64,000 bases of DNA from Kitagawia praeruptora (lineage: Eukaryota; Streptophyta; Magnoliopsida; Apiales; Apiaceae): the NCBI GenBank assembly GCA_037693485.1, contig CM075352.1:65288001-65352000 (forward strand), in the 5' to 3' direction. Under the pieces are notes generated by a model. That model made no database searches. It had not been told where the DNA came from and worked only from the letters and a program-made list of their open reading frames with translations. The position numbers and the translations under genes are program-made. Every line of letters begins with the position of its first letter. Position 1 is the first letter of the stretch. Positions 1-12,007 of the stretch are shown here, in pieces.

Positions 1-1737
1 GAGGAAGTTCCCCAACCTTGGTGGAAGTTGCACGTAGATGGAGCTGTGAACAATGGGGGAGCTGGTGCAGGAGTAATTTTGGTGACGCCTGAAGGAAATC
101 AATTCATGAGTGCAATTCACTTCAAATTCGAGGCAACTAATAATGATGCGGAGTATGAAGCTTTGATTAACGGATTGAAGATGTCTTTGGAAATGAAGGT
201 AGCAAATTTGATCGTATCAAGTGATTCGGAATTAGTAGTCAGGCAGATCAAAGGAGGTTTTCAGTGTAGAGGTCCAAGAACATAGCTTTACATGAAGTGT
301 GCACAGCGATTAATTCAGAAGTTTCGAGAAGTAAGGTTGGATTGTATTCCTCGGGATGAAAATTGCAGTGCAGATGTTTTAGCCAAGTTAGGATCTCAGA
401 AAGATGCTATGCTGTTGGGAACGGTTCCTCTACAAGTTCAAGAAGTGCCCAGTATTCCGGAAGTAGAAATTATGGAAGTGGAAAATATATCGCAAGCTAC
501 TTGGATGACTCCAATTTTAGAGCATCTTCGTAAGGGGATTCTTCCGAGCAATAAGATTGAAGCAAGACGTCTTCGATATCATGCTGCCAGGTTTGTAGAG
601 TATGATGAAATTCTATATAAGAGGGGTTTCAATCAACCACTTCTGAAGTGCATAGATGGAGATGAATGCAATTATATCCTAAGGGAGGTGCATAAAGGAA
701 TTTGTGGTAATCACTCGGGGGGTGGTTCATTGGCAATGAAGATGTTAAGGCAAGGTTATTATTGGCCTACTATGAAGAAGGATGCCTATGGGTTTGTCAA
801 GGCATGTGATAAATGTCAGAGGTTTGCCAATTTTTCAACGCTTCCGGTGACTACTTTGACTTCCATGATGAGTCCATGGCCATTTGCTATGTGGGGAATC
901 GATCTTATTGGAGAACTCCCCAAGTCTAAGGGAGGAGTCAAGTATGCTGTTGTTGCTGTAGATTACTTCACCAAATGGGCGGAAGCAATGCCCTTGGCCA
1001 CAATCACAGTAAAGAAAATCAGGGATTTTGTGTTTAATTCCATTGTGTGCAGGTTCAGGATTCCCTACAAGCTTATTTCGGATAATAGAAAGCAATTTGA
1101 CAGTAAGGAATTGCGAAAGCTATGTGAAGACTTGGGAATCAAGAAGGAATTCGCAGCTGTGTATCATCCTCAGAGCAATGGGCAGACTGAAGCTATCAAC
1201 AAGATAATCAAGCATACTTTGAAAACCAATCTAGAAGAAAGTAAAGAAAATTGGCCCGAGGAGCTTCCTATGGTTTTATGGTCGTATAACACAACTCCGA
1301 GGACAACGACTGGGGAATCGCCTTTCATGTTGTCTTATGGATGTGAGGCAATGGTTCCAGTAGAAATTGGAGCAGGGTCATTTCGAAGGGATTTTTATGA
1401 TGAAGAAACTAATATGATAAATCAAAGGTTGAATCTGGATTTTCTGGAGGAGACAAGGACTAACTCACAGTTGAGGTTGACAACTTATCAGCAAAGGATT
1501 GCAAGGTATTATAACAGGAAAGTGAAGATTCGTCCTTTTAATGTGGGTGATTTGGTTCTTCGAAAGGTTATGCCAAATACAAAAGTTGCAGCTCATGGAG
1601 TTTTTGGTCCAAACTGGGAAGGGCCATACAAGATCAAGTCTATCATTTGGGAAGGAACTTATCATCTGGAAGACTAGGATGGCAATACAATTCCAAGAGC
1701 ATGGAATGCGGAGCATTTGAAGAAATATTATCAGTAG
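1..1737 (+). pseudogene. gypsy pol 3' end: RNase H plus integrase
   Basis: One reading frame runs from the window edge to TAG at 1735-1737, broken by TAG at 283-285 (just after GPRT) and TAG at 1675-1677. The first about 90 codons are an RNase H of the plant/archaeal type (DGAVNNGGAGAGV; DAEYEAL; SSDSELVVRQIKG). Integrase follows: the H2C2 zinc-binding region ends in CDKCQRF (about 775-820), the catalytic core starts at WGIDLIGELP, the second Asp is in ISDNRKQF, and the Glu region is YHPQSNGQTEA. The C-terminal part has GPYKI and the family-typical ending AEHLKKYYQ. Integrase would join cDNA to the chromosome, and RNase H removes the RNA template. The stops make it defective. Confidence 0.88.
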
Positions 1738-2398
1738 GGTGTGGCTTTGGCCCCCTATTGTATGAAGGCTATATATAAGTTAGACTATTATCAATAATTG
1801 TTCTCCTAGTCTAGGGGGGTAGTGCATATACGCCTTTCTTAGTTCTAGTTGAGATTTGTTATTTTTATATTGTGGTTTTTCGAAGACTATTCTCCTTAGC
1901 TCGGGGGGTAATACATGTATACCTTCCCCTGTTCTGTCGAGATTTAAATTTAATAAAGAAGTCATCTGAAGATTATTGAAGTATGTCAAGATATTTTTAG
2001 CTGTTTCTTGAAGATTTTTTGATTGAAGAACGAGAAGTCGTGCCCCATATCTTAGGGCGTGCCCTATTAAATTCTGCATAATTACAAGTAATATTGACAA
2101 GATAAAGGGATACTGGAAATGCCCTAGGGCGCGTCCTCAACCTATATTTAAAGAATTCCTGAAGATATTAAATCACAGTTAAAGTTTAAGTTGAAGATAT
2201 TTTCTTAAATGAGAAGGTCACGCCCCGGTTAGGGCGCGCCCTCAATTGAAGAATTTAACAAATTAAAACATGAAGATAAGAAATAAGCATAGCAAAGTTC
2301 AAAAGGCACTAAAGGTTAGGAATTACAACTTGCATGGTTTTACAAAGGACCCGCACCTTAAAAGTTTAAAGACTGAAACAAGTTTAAAGACTGAAACC
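1738..2398. other. gypsy spacer between pol and antisense gene
   Basis: No coding sequence is supported. It is AT-rich apart from GC-rich palindromes at 2054, 2126 and 2231, and a fourth at 2401 just past the end of the antisense reading frame. It would contain the 3' UTR of the antisense gene. Confidence 0.6.
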
Positions 2399-4734
2399 CT
2401 AGGGCGCGTCCTTAGGGGGAGAAGAAGGGATGATCTTGGAAGGTGAAGGAGGCGCATCCTGAGCATCGTTTGGGCGAACCGTAGTATGGGGAGATACATT
2501 TGCGGGAGGAGAGCTGTGAGTAGGGATAACTGCAGGAGGAGAGGGTTGAACATTTTCAGTAGAGGGCGCGCCCTCGGAAACATCCTCTAATCCTAGTTCC
2601 ACTCTTTTTGCCTTAATGGCTACGGTTTAGTCAACCTTAAACTTTGCCACATCCTCAACAGCATCAGGTCCAAATTTCTCCCAGTCATAGTCAGGATCGT
2701 TGGCTAGAAAGCCAATAAGATAGAAGTTAAAACCCTTTTCGAAGCTTTCATCTTAAATGGCTTCTCTCTGTTCTTTTAACTTAGCCTTTTCGATCTCTAG
2801 GGCACCTTGCTGAGCTTGGAGTTCTTCCATTTGCTTTCTCAATCTCTCAACTTGGTCGCTGAGAAATAAGCCATTATCAATAGATTTCTGAAGATTTAAC
2901 TTGAGGGTGGCAATGTCGGCATCTTTGGCATCGCTTTCTTTTTTCCATTTGTTATCATTTTCGATAACCATCTTTGAGTATTTTCTGTTCTCAGTCTCAA
3001 GCCTATTGATATGGAGTTTTTCTTTGTGCACTCTCTGGGCGCGCCCTAGAGATTGGATGAGTAGCTGGGCAGATGCTCGAATCATGGACTCAGATTCTTC
3101 ATCAGCATTCATATTTTGCCAAAAATCCACTTCATTTTTAACAAGTGGAGCCGCAGCTGGGCCAATCAAAGTCTCAACATACGAGGGCGCACCCTCAGTT
3201 CTTGGCTTCTTGCCCTTGTTGATGACAGGTTCCTGTGTGTCGGCATTCCTCTTTAAGGATTCTGAAGATGGGGTGACTATGTCACAGAAGTCTTTCTTTG
3301 GCGCAGGGCGCATCCTGGAGTCAGAAGTGCCTGTTTGATTGATATTCTTTTCCTTGTCATTCTTCTTCTTGGCATCTCCAAATCCACGAGGAATCCTGGG
3401 AGCCATATCTGTGCAAGACAAAGAGGAAAAAGAGTCAGGCCGTGTCCTGGGTAAAGAAGGGATTAAATAGGTATAACACGACAAATTTAGGACAAGTAAT
3501 AAAGACAAATGGTTAGGGCGCGCCCTAACCTACATTATAACTATTACCTTCATCAGAATCGGAATCCTCACTACTACTAGATGAGATTGTGGGAACAGGA
3601 ATTCCCTTCTTAAATTTTTTAAATTTGCAAATGTGACCAACTTTATCAGATAAAATTCCAACCCTCTTTAAGTTTTCTTCTGTGATTAAAGATTGGAGGT
3701 TGAATTTTTCTGAGGCAACTTTCAAAACAGCTTTTGCCCGAATTGAGGCCGCGCCTTCAAGCGTTTTCTGTGTTCTCTTATCTGTTGGAATTCAAAGGAA
3801 TCAATAAATGGTTGAAAATTAAAAAGATAAGAAAAGTACAGGGCGCGCCCTCACTTACTAGGATTCGTGTTGAATTGTACCCGGACTCGGGGAACGTCCC
3901 AGACATAGAAAAAGGGTTCTTTCCAAAACTTTAGATGACTGATTCTTCCATCAGAAAAACCTTTGTTGTTGTGAGGTTTATTGATTACAAGATAATAGTA
4001 ACCAATGCTGGACTGTCGAAGGCTGAAGAAATAGCTAACTTCATGCATAGAGGGAGTTCCTAATTCGAGATCGTGATAAAGGATAAATAAAGCCAACACA
4101 AGTTTGTAGCTGTTGGGGGAAAGTTGAATGGGTGCTATGTCATACCATTTTAGTATTTGTTGAAGGTAGGGATGTAAGGGCGCGCCCACACCAAGAGCTA
4201 CCAGCTTTGGGGTTAAGACCATCCTTGGAATTTTAAAATTTCTACCATAATTGAATATGTGAGGGCGGTGATGAGCATGTGGGATGGCCCAAATTCCTTC
4301 TTGACCATAATACTGCATGGCCCATCCCACTTCGTCACTTGTTGCAATGGAAGACATGTTTACACAGGCAAGTTTGCCCCGTTTCTTTCTGAGTTGATGT
4401 CTCTCTTTTTCGGGCATGTCATCATATCTTCCCCAGTCGATATCGATTTCTTCATCAAGGACTTCCCAGTGTTCAAACGGGACAGGAGAAGGTAGTGGAG
4501 ATGTTGGTTCGGAATCAGCCATGGGTGAGATGGAAGAGGCTGAGGGCGGCCCTCCGAAGAATAAGTATCAGAAGAATGTGTATCACAAAAAGAATTAGAG
4601 TCTGGGGTGAAATCGTTGTCAGAAGGATCTGTGTATAGGGGATTTGGAGTCTTTTCAGGTAGTGGTGGAGTTTTTTCAGGTATTTGAGTGCTGAGGGGAA
4701 TACCATCAAGGGAATCTTCACTGGAAAAACTCAT
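2399..4734 (-). pseudogene. antisense three-exon gene of the gypsy element (putative gypsy-type transposon protein)
   Basis: Exon 1 is 4734-3859, exon 2 3754-3548 and exon 3 3408-2399. Intron 1 (donor GTAAGT, acceptor AAG, 104 nt) and intron 2 (donor GTAATA, acceptor CACAG, 139 nt) both join exons in matching phase 1, which is strong support for real splicing. Exon 1 carries the domain annotated in plants as putative gypsy type transposon (PF04195-like): GVGAPLHPYLQQIL, SPNSYKLVLALFILY, YYYLVINK. Exon 3 starts at MAPRIPRGFG and contains a long coiled coil (LHINRLETENRKYSKM onward), then DYDWEKFGP. Function is unknown. Lesions: a frameshift near 4543-4553 at a shortened palindrome copy, TAA at 2753-2755 and a second TAA near 2625. 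Exon calls are inference from splice sites and phase. Confidence 0.75.
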
Positions 4735-5674
4735 CCTGCCTTCGTTAAAATCTTCGATAAGGCGCGCCTTGTCTTGAGGAGAAATAAATGAGAAAGGACT
4801 CCTATAATGTTCAGGAGATAAGGGGGTGGCAATGGAGAATGGATCCCTAAACGATCGTTGAATTCCCTAAATGGGTGAAAAGGCGGAGACGCGTCCTCCA
4901 GCTGCACAATCAAAAATAAGAGCACTAAGGGCGCGCCCAAAGGAAGAAAAATGAGGGAAAGTTTGTACTATGAGTTAAACTAATTATGTGACTTAACATT
5001 ATTAGTTGGACGTTCAAAATTGTTCAGAAGATACTAGGGCGCGTCCTAAGTGTAAGACACGCCCAAGAAAGATTTCATGAAGAATCAAACTTTTAAAGTT
5101 ACATTGTGGTATCAGAAGAATCCAAGGCGCGCCCTGTTTCGAAGGCGCGCCCTGAGAATTGATTAGCCGTATCAATTTATCAGAAACATATTTTAGAAAA
5201 GTTACAACAACAAAAAGAGATCAAATGCACATGCATACATATATACATACAATCAGTTTTGAAGAACACAAAGATAACCAAAGGTCAAATCGCAAAATCG
5301 GACAATATACATGGTAAAAACGCAAGTTAAAGGTATAAAAATGTACCTTAGAAGTTCTGGAACGAGATTTGTGGAAGAAAATTGAAGAAAACTGTCGAGA
5401 TTAGCCGGATTGTTGCTCGGAAAAAGAGAGTCGCCGGAATAGGGTATATATTTTTGGGAGAAAGAAGTAAAAGAGTAAAGTAAAGTGGAGATTGGGTATT
5501 TATATGTGGTGAAAACAGGATAGTGGATGACAGCTGTATACCATCGAAATCGATTAAAATTCTGAGGACGAGCCCTCTTCCAAGGCGCGCCCTGATGAAA
5601 TATTGTGGGAATTTTGTATTTTTAAAGAAAATTCCATATTTTATCTCTAATTTCATATGGAATTGGGGGGTAGT
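4735..5674. other. gypsy spacer before the 3' LTR, with polypurine tract
   Basis: No supported coding sequence. It holds palindromes at 4760, 4928, 5036, 5124, 5142 and 5582 and should contain the promoter and 5' UTR of the antisense gene. A G-rich tract (GGAATTGGGGGG, 5659-5670) sits just before the LTR and fits a polypurine tract for plus-strand DNA priming. Confidence 0.6.
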
Positions 5675-6679
5675 TGTTATAGCCAAAATTCGGTTCGGGT
5701 ATTTTCAAGATGGATTCGGGTCAAATACGGGTTCAATTTGGGGAATTCTAGGATTAATTAGGGTTTTGGCAGAAAAGAGATAAGTCAGGTCGCGCCCTCT
5801 CTTTCTTAACAAAGAGGGCGCGCCCTAAATATAAAACATGGGGACAAATTGATTCAATGTGATTTTTTGAGAAGACATTGAAGAAATCTTTCTTAGGATT
5901 CCACTCAAGAGTGGATTCCATTCAAGATGGGATTCTACCCAAGCTGGAATTCCAGAAGTTGAAGAATTCCCTCCTGTCGTATCTCAGGAGGGGGATGTCC
6001 GTCGCAGAAGGCCTCCAGGGGTTTGCCTGGATATAAGGATCCTTCTTAGACACTAAGGGCGCGCCCTAAGGTGGAAAGATGGGGACTTTTTGGTGTGTGC
6101 TTTGGGAGCTCTGTTCCTGTAGCCAATGGGCGCGCCCTCATTGGGGAACTTTGGAGTAATCCTGCACTTTGCACCCAAAAGCTCTGGATCACCTGTCCTG
6201 CTATCTGGTGGGTGCTTCTCATTCGGGGGACAGGGATGCGTTCTGCACTTGGGGTAAATCACAGCTATACCTGCATCCTTGAAATCAAGAAATAGCTGGT
6301 AGCGGATAGGACTAGTCCTCGACGGGGGAAGTTTCCTTATCCGTGAAGTCTTGAGATCCTGGATGAGCCTTGGGCCTTTGTGGTTAGGCCTCATAGTAGA
6401 ACATTCTGGAAGCTGGTCCGTTATCCAAGCCCAATTGGGTTTCTTGCTCTCCAAGAACTACGTATGGCTTGATCCCCTATAAATACCGGGGTACGTAGGC
6501 CGATTGAGGGGTTGGAAGTCGAGAGCTCTGAATAGCCGCCACTAACCCTATCAATCTCAGCCACCAATTACACACAGCAACCACACGCCACCACTCTTTT
6601 CGGCAAAGAACTACCGCTGTAGATCTTGTTTCCGGCATCGTACCTCGAATTTTGTTGTTACCAAATTCCTCCGTCAACA
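5675..6679 (+). repeat. gypsy 3' LTR
   Basis: It begins TGTTATAGCC four bases after the G-rich tract and ends CCGTCAACA, giving TG...CA ends and about 1005 bp. A TATA box (CTATAAATA) lies at 6477-6486, so most of the LTR is U3. It contains palindromes at 5787, 5815, 6056 and 6127. Boundaries rest on one LTR copy plus the resumption of PABP intron sequence at 6680. Confidence 0.75.
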
Positions 6680-6976
6680 TAAGGCATACAAATATATAAG
6701 TTGAAAGTGTGCTTACCAATGATTGCACCGTTCAGAGCCTCCATGGCCTTCTTAGCATCTTCATGTGAACTGAATCCAACAAACCCATATCCTTTTGATA
6801 CTCCAGCACTGTCCTTCATAATGACCACACTGGAGATGTTCCCATACTCTGAGAACCTTTCCCGGAGGACATCCTCTGTAATGTCTTCACTAAGATGATT
6901 CACATATAGATTTGTGAAATTTGATTCTTTACATGCATTCTCCCTCTCACTCTTTTTTATAAACTTGGACACATAT

Positions 6977-7446
6977 CTGACAGTAGATTAAATAATTAGA
7001 TTGGACAAGAATTGACTCCACCAAGAAACTATGAGAAGCAGTAAAAAAACGTTAGGTGCCTTGAAGATGGCTTACATCAATGTAGGCAACTCATAACACT
7101 AGACTTGACAGTACAAGAAGTCTTTATATTAAGCATATATGAAGAAATAATTTAAAGCATGGGTATGAAAGTTAATAATCATATAGACATTTAGATCAGC
7201 AGAAACCTATAGTTTCTAGTTCAAAAATGAAAGGAGAGGAACTGTATGGAACACATATTGTAGGGAAGTGTTTAACATGTAACGACACATCAAAGAACTA
7301 ACTACAATTGAAACTGAGCACATACATGTAATGAGTAGGGGGAAATTACATAACATCATTGACCCTTAAGTTACAAATGAAACATCGCTTAATAACATAA
7401 GAAACAGTGCAAATAAGCAAGAAAGAGAAGGCAGTGGAGGCCTTAC
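6977..7446 (-). other. PABP-like intron between exon 2 and exon 3
   Basis: Bounded by donor TT|GTAAGG (7441-7446) and an acceptor ending CTGTCAG at 6977-6983. The reading frame joins as codon L followed by YVSKF. Nothing else was recognised in it. Confidence 0.75.
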
Positions 7447-7478
7447 AACTGCTTTCCCTCAAGAAAAGATTGATGCAG

Positions 7479-8600
7479 TGTATACTGAAAATATTTATTT
7501 GAAGTATATACATTTATTTATGGCCCGGTTTTATTGAGAATCATTTGAATGTTTACATGCTGTCTGATATTGTGGACAATCTAGTATCAAATAAGATACA
7601 GAATATTAGATTGTTAAATACGGTTTATATAATATAATAAGCTTCACAGCACAGGTGGTGTTGGACAATCCACTGGAATGGCTGTAGTATTATTTAGATT
7701 AGTTTATATTGACTAATAAATAATACTTATATACTTTGTGTATATTGAACAGGATCAAATATCAGAATTGTTCCATTATACTGATTAAGAAGGAGAACTA
7801 AGATTCTATGTTATTATTAATGCTTAGGTTCTTAATCCCGATATAGTAATTGACATGTGTATATTATTTACATGCTTTGATTTATATATGAAATAATTCT
7901 TTTGAATTATATCAATATATTTTGGGTGATGGAATTATATACATGGTGAATATTTTTTATAGAAGGAATCCATGTCCTGATAATATTCGGGTTAATAATG
8001 TCCCCTTGAAAGCTCAAAAAGATTTAATTATGTGACACCCTGTAGGTGGATTTATTCCGGCATAATTAAATAAAGGTTGAGTGGATGATCAAGGATAAAA
8101 GATATTAATCAAATGAATTATCAGTAATTTATTTAATTAATGGACATGCGATATTTTAAACCTGGGGAATTTAATAATCAAATAATATTGGAACCAAATT
8201 AATTAATTAAATTACGGTATTAGGAAAGGTAGTGCAAATATTAATTCTTTAGTGGATTGAATTAATATTTAATGACATTGGGCTAGGCCCAGAATGTCAT
8301 TGGGAGGCCTAACCTAATTATCCACGATCCCTGCTGTAGTCTATATATATTCCTATTTTCTTCTTGCTGAGGTTGGTCGAAAAAACATTAGGGTTTTTGG
8401 AGGCAGCCACCTTGAAGCAAGAATAGAGGTAAAACTTGGGAACACGAAGGCCACACTTCGTTCAAGAGGAATCGAGGAATACAGCAGAAGACGTGGACTT
8501 GAATCGATTGCGCCGTAGCGATTAAGGTTGGTTTTTTATGTTAGTACTCGTTAATTTATTGTATCACAAATCGCAGGGCCACGATCTGATTGTCCGAACA
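7479..8600 (+). repeat. outer copia 5' LTR
   Basis: Matches 26423-27551 end to end. A TATA-like stretch (CTATATATAT, 8341-8350) marks the promoter. It ends GTCCGAACA, directly before the primer-binding site. Confidence 0.93.
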
Positions 8601-10246
8601 ATTGGCATCAAGAGCGAGGTTCTATGGTTCTGCGATTTTTGATATGATGTCCATGTCGTAATTATATATGCATGTGTATAGTGGTAGGCTTGTATATTTT
8701 GTTTTGCAGGTTGTTATCCACTATTATGGCCATGTATTTGAATTATGTGTTTGGATCCCATGTGGTTTAATCGTGGTATTTTGTTTGGTTTTCACGTGAT
8801 TTATCGTGGTTGTAAATCATGAGGGTTGATCGTGCTAGAATAGATTTTACAAAATTAGTTTTGTATTAGGTCTATTTTTTATGTAATTGTTTGATGGATT
8901 TTGTAAAAATCCGGGTATCTTGTAACAATTGCGTGCCGTCGAAAATCAAAATCGACGACAAATTTTATCCGCTGCGTAGCTGCTGGTGTTGGTTTACTAT
9001 GTTGAAGCTGCTGTTGTGTGGAATAAGTCGAGGAGGAACAGAACCAGTAGGCGTTGAAGCTGAAAATTTCTGGTAAAATCCTGTAACGCGGGTATGGCCT
9101 GCGCAACAGGGTCATCCGAGTTTGTAACGCCTGTACGTCATGCGCAACAGGAGCATCAGGTTGGTAACGCAGTCAGAAACTGCGTGACTGGCGTGGAAGG
9201 CAGAATTTTTTGTTTCCTGCCCAGTGGACGCACGCACCAACAACTTTTTCAACTGCAAGGGTTGAAGCAAATTATTTTGGGCCATAATAGTGGATTTAAT
9301 TATTGTTTTAATTTTTAATTCCGCAACTTGTTTTTCAATTATTGCTTTAAATAATTATTATGTGTGTTGTTAATTATGTATGTAATTTTTTAATTGCATG
9401 TTTAACATAATTAGGACGACATGGACATAGATATTTTATTTATTGCTTTAATTAAATGTTTTATGTTGTTAAATTATGTGTGTATTTGGAATGCATGTTA
9501 AACATAATTATAATGACATAGGCCCCATTTAATTTTAAAATTCCTCAATTTTTAATAAAAAATTCTAAGTGGGTGAGGGAATTAATTAGGAATTAAATCC
9601 CACAGTCTCCATTTTTGTTTGTATGTAAATTTAACACTAAGACGAATATAAATTATATATAGTCCACCCTAACGTGGCATATGATTTATGGTGTCAGGTA
9701 GTGTTATGGATATTACTAGGAAAAACTTCTTAAATTAAATTACGAATATTGAAAGGTATACATGCCACCCATCGTGGCGTACCAAGTTTCATAGAATTCG
9801 ATTAATTAGAAGGGTACCAATGATTGAATACAGATTTTCGATATTGAGAGAAAGGATGATTCTGTCTAGAAAGGGGTCTTAAGTGACGCCTCTTGACAAT
9901 GTTCCCCCCGATCTGGGAATTATCCTATTATCGATTATTGATTTGAAATATTTAATGGTGGCATCCGGTCTTATTAATTTAATATTTAATAATGGTATAC
10001 ACTTAGCTATGAAAAATAATATATAGTCCACCCTAACGTGGCGTATTATTTAGTAATAGGACCGAAGTAATATTTAAACGAATTTAAGTGGTATATATGT
10101 CACCCATCGTGGCGTACCAGATACTTATGGTGTTTAAATATTAGTGCATTAATTTTAATTAATTGTTAGAGGAAACCAATAGGCTTTAAAATTTGTGCAA
10201 CTCTCTGATTATGTGTTACATGTATGATTCTCAGGATTAGATCATT
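8601..10246 (+). other. outer copia leader with primer-binding site and internal repeats
   Basis: TGGCATCAAGAGC (8603-8615) resembles the usual initiator-Met tRNA site TGGTATCAGAGC with one extra A. The leader is long (1.6 kb) and has no supported gene. It holds three related GTAACGC...GCGCAACAGG-type units at about 9082-9192, and two pairs of direct repeats: TAGTCCACCCTAACGTGGC at about 9660 and 10024, and CACCCATCGTGGCGTACCA at about 9765 and 10101. Confidence 0.75.
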
Positions 10247-12002
10247 ATGGGCTTTAATCCACTATTCACCATACTTAAGGATAACAAACTTACTGGACCA
10301 AACTATATTGAATGGAAACGTAATTTGGACATAGTGTTGGCTGTTGAGGAGTACAAATTTTGTACTTATGAACCCAAGCCAGATCAGCCTGCTGAAGATG
10401 CTCCTGAAAGTGAGAAGGAGTATTATAAGCGGTGGATTAAGGCTGATGAGATGTCGCGATGCTACATTCTGGCAGCAATGTCGGGTGTTTTGCAGCATCA
10501 GCATCAGGATATGCCCACAGCTTCAGATATGCTCTTTAATCTCAAGGAACTTTTTGGAGAACAGAATAGGGCTACTAGGCAAGTAGCAATGAAGGCTTTA
10601 ATGAACACTCAGATGGCTGAAGGAACACATGTAAGGTTCATGTTCTCAAGATGATGTCTCATCTGAATGAGATGGAGATCCTTGGTGCTGATATTGATGG
10701 GGAAACCCAGATCGATATCATCCTTATGAGTCTGCCCAAAAGTTTTGAGCAGTTTCGTTTGAATTACACCATGAACAAAATGATGTATAGTCTCGCGGAA
10801 CTTCTTACAGAACTTCAGGCAGCTGAAGGACTCTTTAAGCAGAATGTTCAAGTGAATGTGGCTGAGAAAGCTTCTTCCTTTAAGCCGAAAGGCAAAAAGA
10901 AGAAAAAGGTTCAGACATAGAAAGCTGGAAAGGTTGCTAATGCAGTGGGAGTTCAAGGTGCTGTGAAAAAGCCTAAGGGCAAGTGCTTCAGGTGCAAGCA
11001 GTCAGGTCACTGGAAACAGGATTGTCCTCTTCTTAAGAAGACAAACAATACTGGTATGTCTCTTTCTCTAGTTTCAGAAACATATATAGCGGCTATATCT
11101 ACGAGCACTTGGTGTGTAGATACAGGAGCCACTGACCATGTTTGTAACTCTATGCAGGGGTTCCAGCAAACTAGAATGCTTAGAGATGGCGAGATATGTG
11201 TGTTCATGGGAGATGCTACGAAAGTAGCAGTAGTTGTAGTTGGAATAATTACTTTATCTTTTGGCGATGATAGGATTTTGGTTTTGAACAATTGTCTTTA
11301 TGTACCTTCATTTAGAAGGAATTTGATTTCAGTTTTTAAACTTGCCATGGATGGTTATAATGTTTGTCTGGATCGTAATGTTTCTATTATGATGAATAAA
11401 CGAGTTATATGTTCTGGTACATTGCAAGACAATTTATATATTATTAATCCTGTCCAACCAATGTTACAACAAAAGGAATCTAATAACATTCTTTCTAGCT
11501 CAAACAAAAGAAAGAAACCTTCTGAATTGAACCAAACATATCTTTGGCACTTAAGATTAGGTCATATTAACTTGAGGAGGATTCAAAGACTGGTAGTAGA
11601 TGGGCCATTAGGCTCGTTGGCAGTGGAGCCATTTCCAGTTTGCGAATCCTGCTTGGAAGGTAAGATGACTAATAGGCTTTTTAAAGCAAAGGGGAATAGA
11701 GCCAAAGAAGTGTTAGAATTGGTTCATACTGATTTATGTGGACCTATGAATATCCAAGCAAGAGGTGGTTATGAATATTTTGTCACTTTTATTGACGATT
11801 ATTCTAGATATGGATACATTTATTTGTTGCGCCGTAAATCAGAATGCTTTGACAAATTTAAGTTGTTCAAAGCTGAAACGGAGAAACGACATAGAAAATG
11901 TATCAAGTCACTACGATCAGATCGTGGTGGCGAATACTTGCTTGGAGAATTTAGGGAATATTTATCAGAAAATGGGATTACATCCTAGTTGTCTGCACCT
12001 GG
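10247..12002 (+). pseudogene. outer copia gag-pol, 5' part (gag, protease, integrase N-terminal and core)
   Basis: Gag starts at ATG 10247 (LTGPNYIEWKRNLD). A one-base deletion near 10634-10640 shifts the frame, and TAG at 10918-10920 interrupts before the zinc knuckle CFRCKQSGHWKQDC. Protease has CVDTGATDHVC (Asp-Thr-Gly active site). The GAG-pre-integrase region has WHLRLGHINLRRI and CESCLEGK. The integrase core has LVHTDLCGP and SLRSDRGGEY, giving two of the three catalytic acids. TAG at 11986-11988 follows NGITS, and five codons later the inner element is inserted, so the catalytic Glu region is at 24174 onward. It is not functional. Confidence 0.9.
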
Positions 12003-12007
12003 CACAC
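12003..12007. repeat. target-site duplication CACAC, left copy
   Basis: It is identical to 24169-24173. Removing the element and one copy leaves the outer copia integrase frame continuous. Confidence 0.95.

Larger units (their letters stand above)
2054..6138. repeat. dispersed GC-rich palindrome family (AGGGCGCGCCCT)
   Basis: About 24 copies of the self-complementary 12-mer AGGGCGCGCCCT or one- to two-base variants occur in about 4.1 kb, for example at 2054, 2126, 2231, 2401, 2563, 3036, 3184, 3305, 3515, 3840, 4177, 4928, 5036, 5124, 5142, 5582, 5815, 6056 and 6127. They lie in spacers, introns, exons and the LTR of one gypsy element and none was seen elsewhere in the window. In the antisense protein they read as EGAPS or LGRAQ. 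Each could form a short hairpin in RNA or single-stranded DNA. Confidence 0.9.
1..6679 (+). mobile_element. Ty3/gypsy (Tat-type) LTR retrotransposon, 3' part
   Basis: The order read is RNase H, integrase, non-coding spacer, a spliced gene on the opposite strand, polypurine tract, 3' LTR. The 5' half lies outside the window. An additional plant-type RNase H just before integrase and an antisense ORF between pol and the 3' LTR are known marks of the Tat group (Retand, Grande, Ogre relatives), which is why I place it there. The element lies in the PABP intron following exon 3: intron sequence resumes at 6680, next to the LTR end TCAACA. The 5' TSD copy is outside the window, so the candidate 3' copy TAAGG cannot be tested. 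Stops in both pol and the antisense gene mean this copy is not autonomous. Confidence 0.88.

Noticed and set aside
2323..2583. 86-codon minus-strand ORF next to the antisense gene
   Set aside because: A Leu/Arg-rich translation in an alternative frame of exon 3.
6053..6454. 133-codon ORF inside the gypsy LTR
   Set aside because: LTR sequence; the ORF arises from GC-rich palindromes and has no motif.
9094..9318. 74-codon ORF in the outer copia leader
   Set aside because: Formed by the short leader repeats; no homology recognised.
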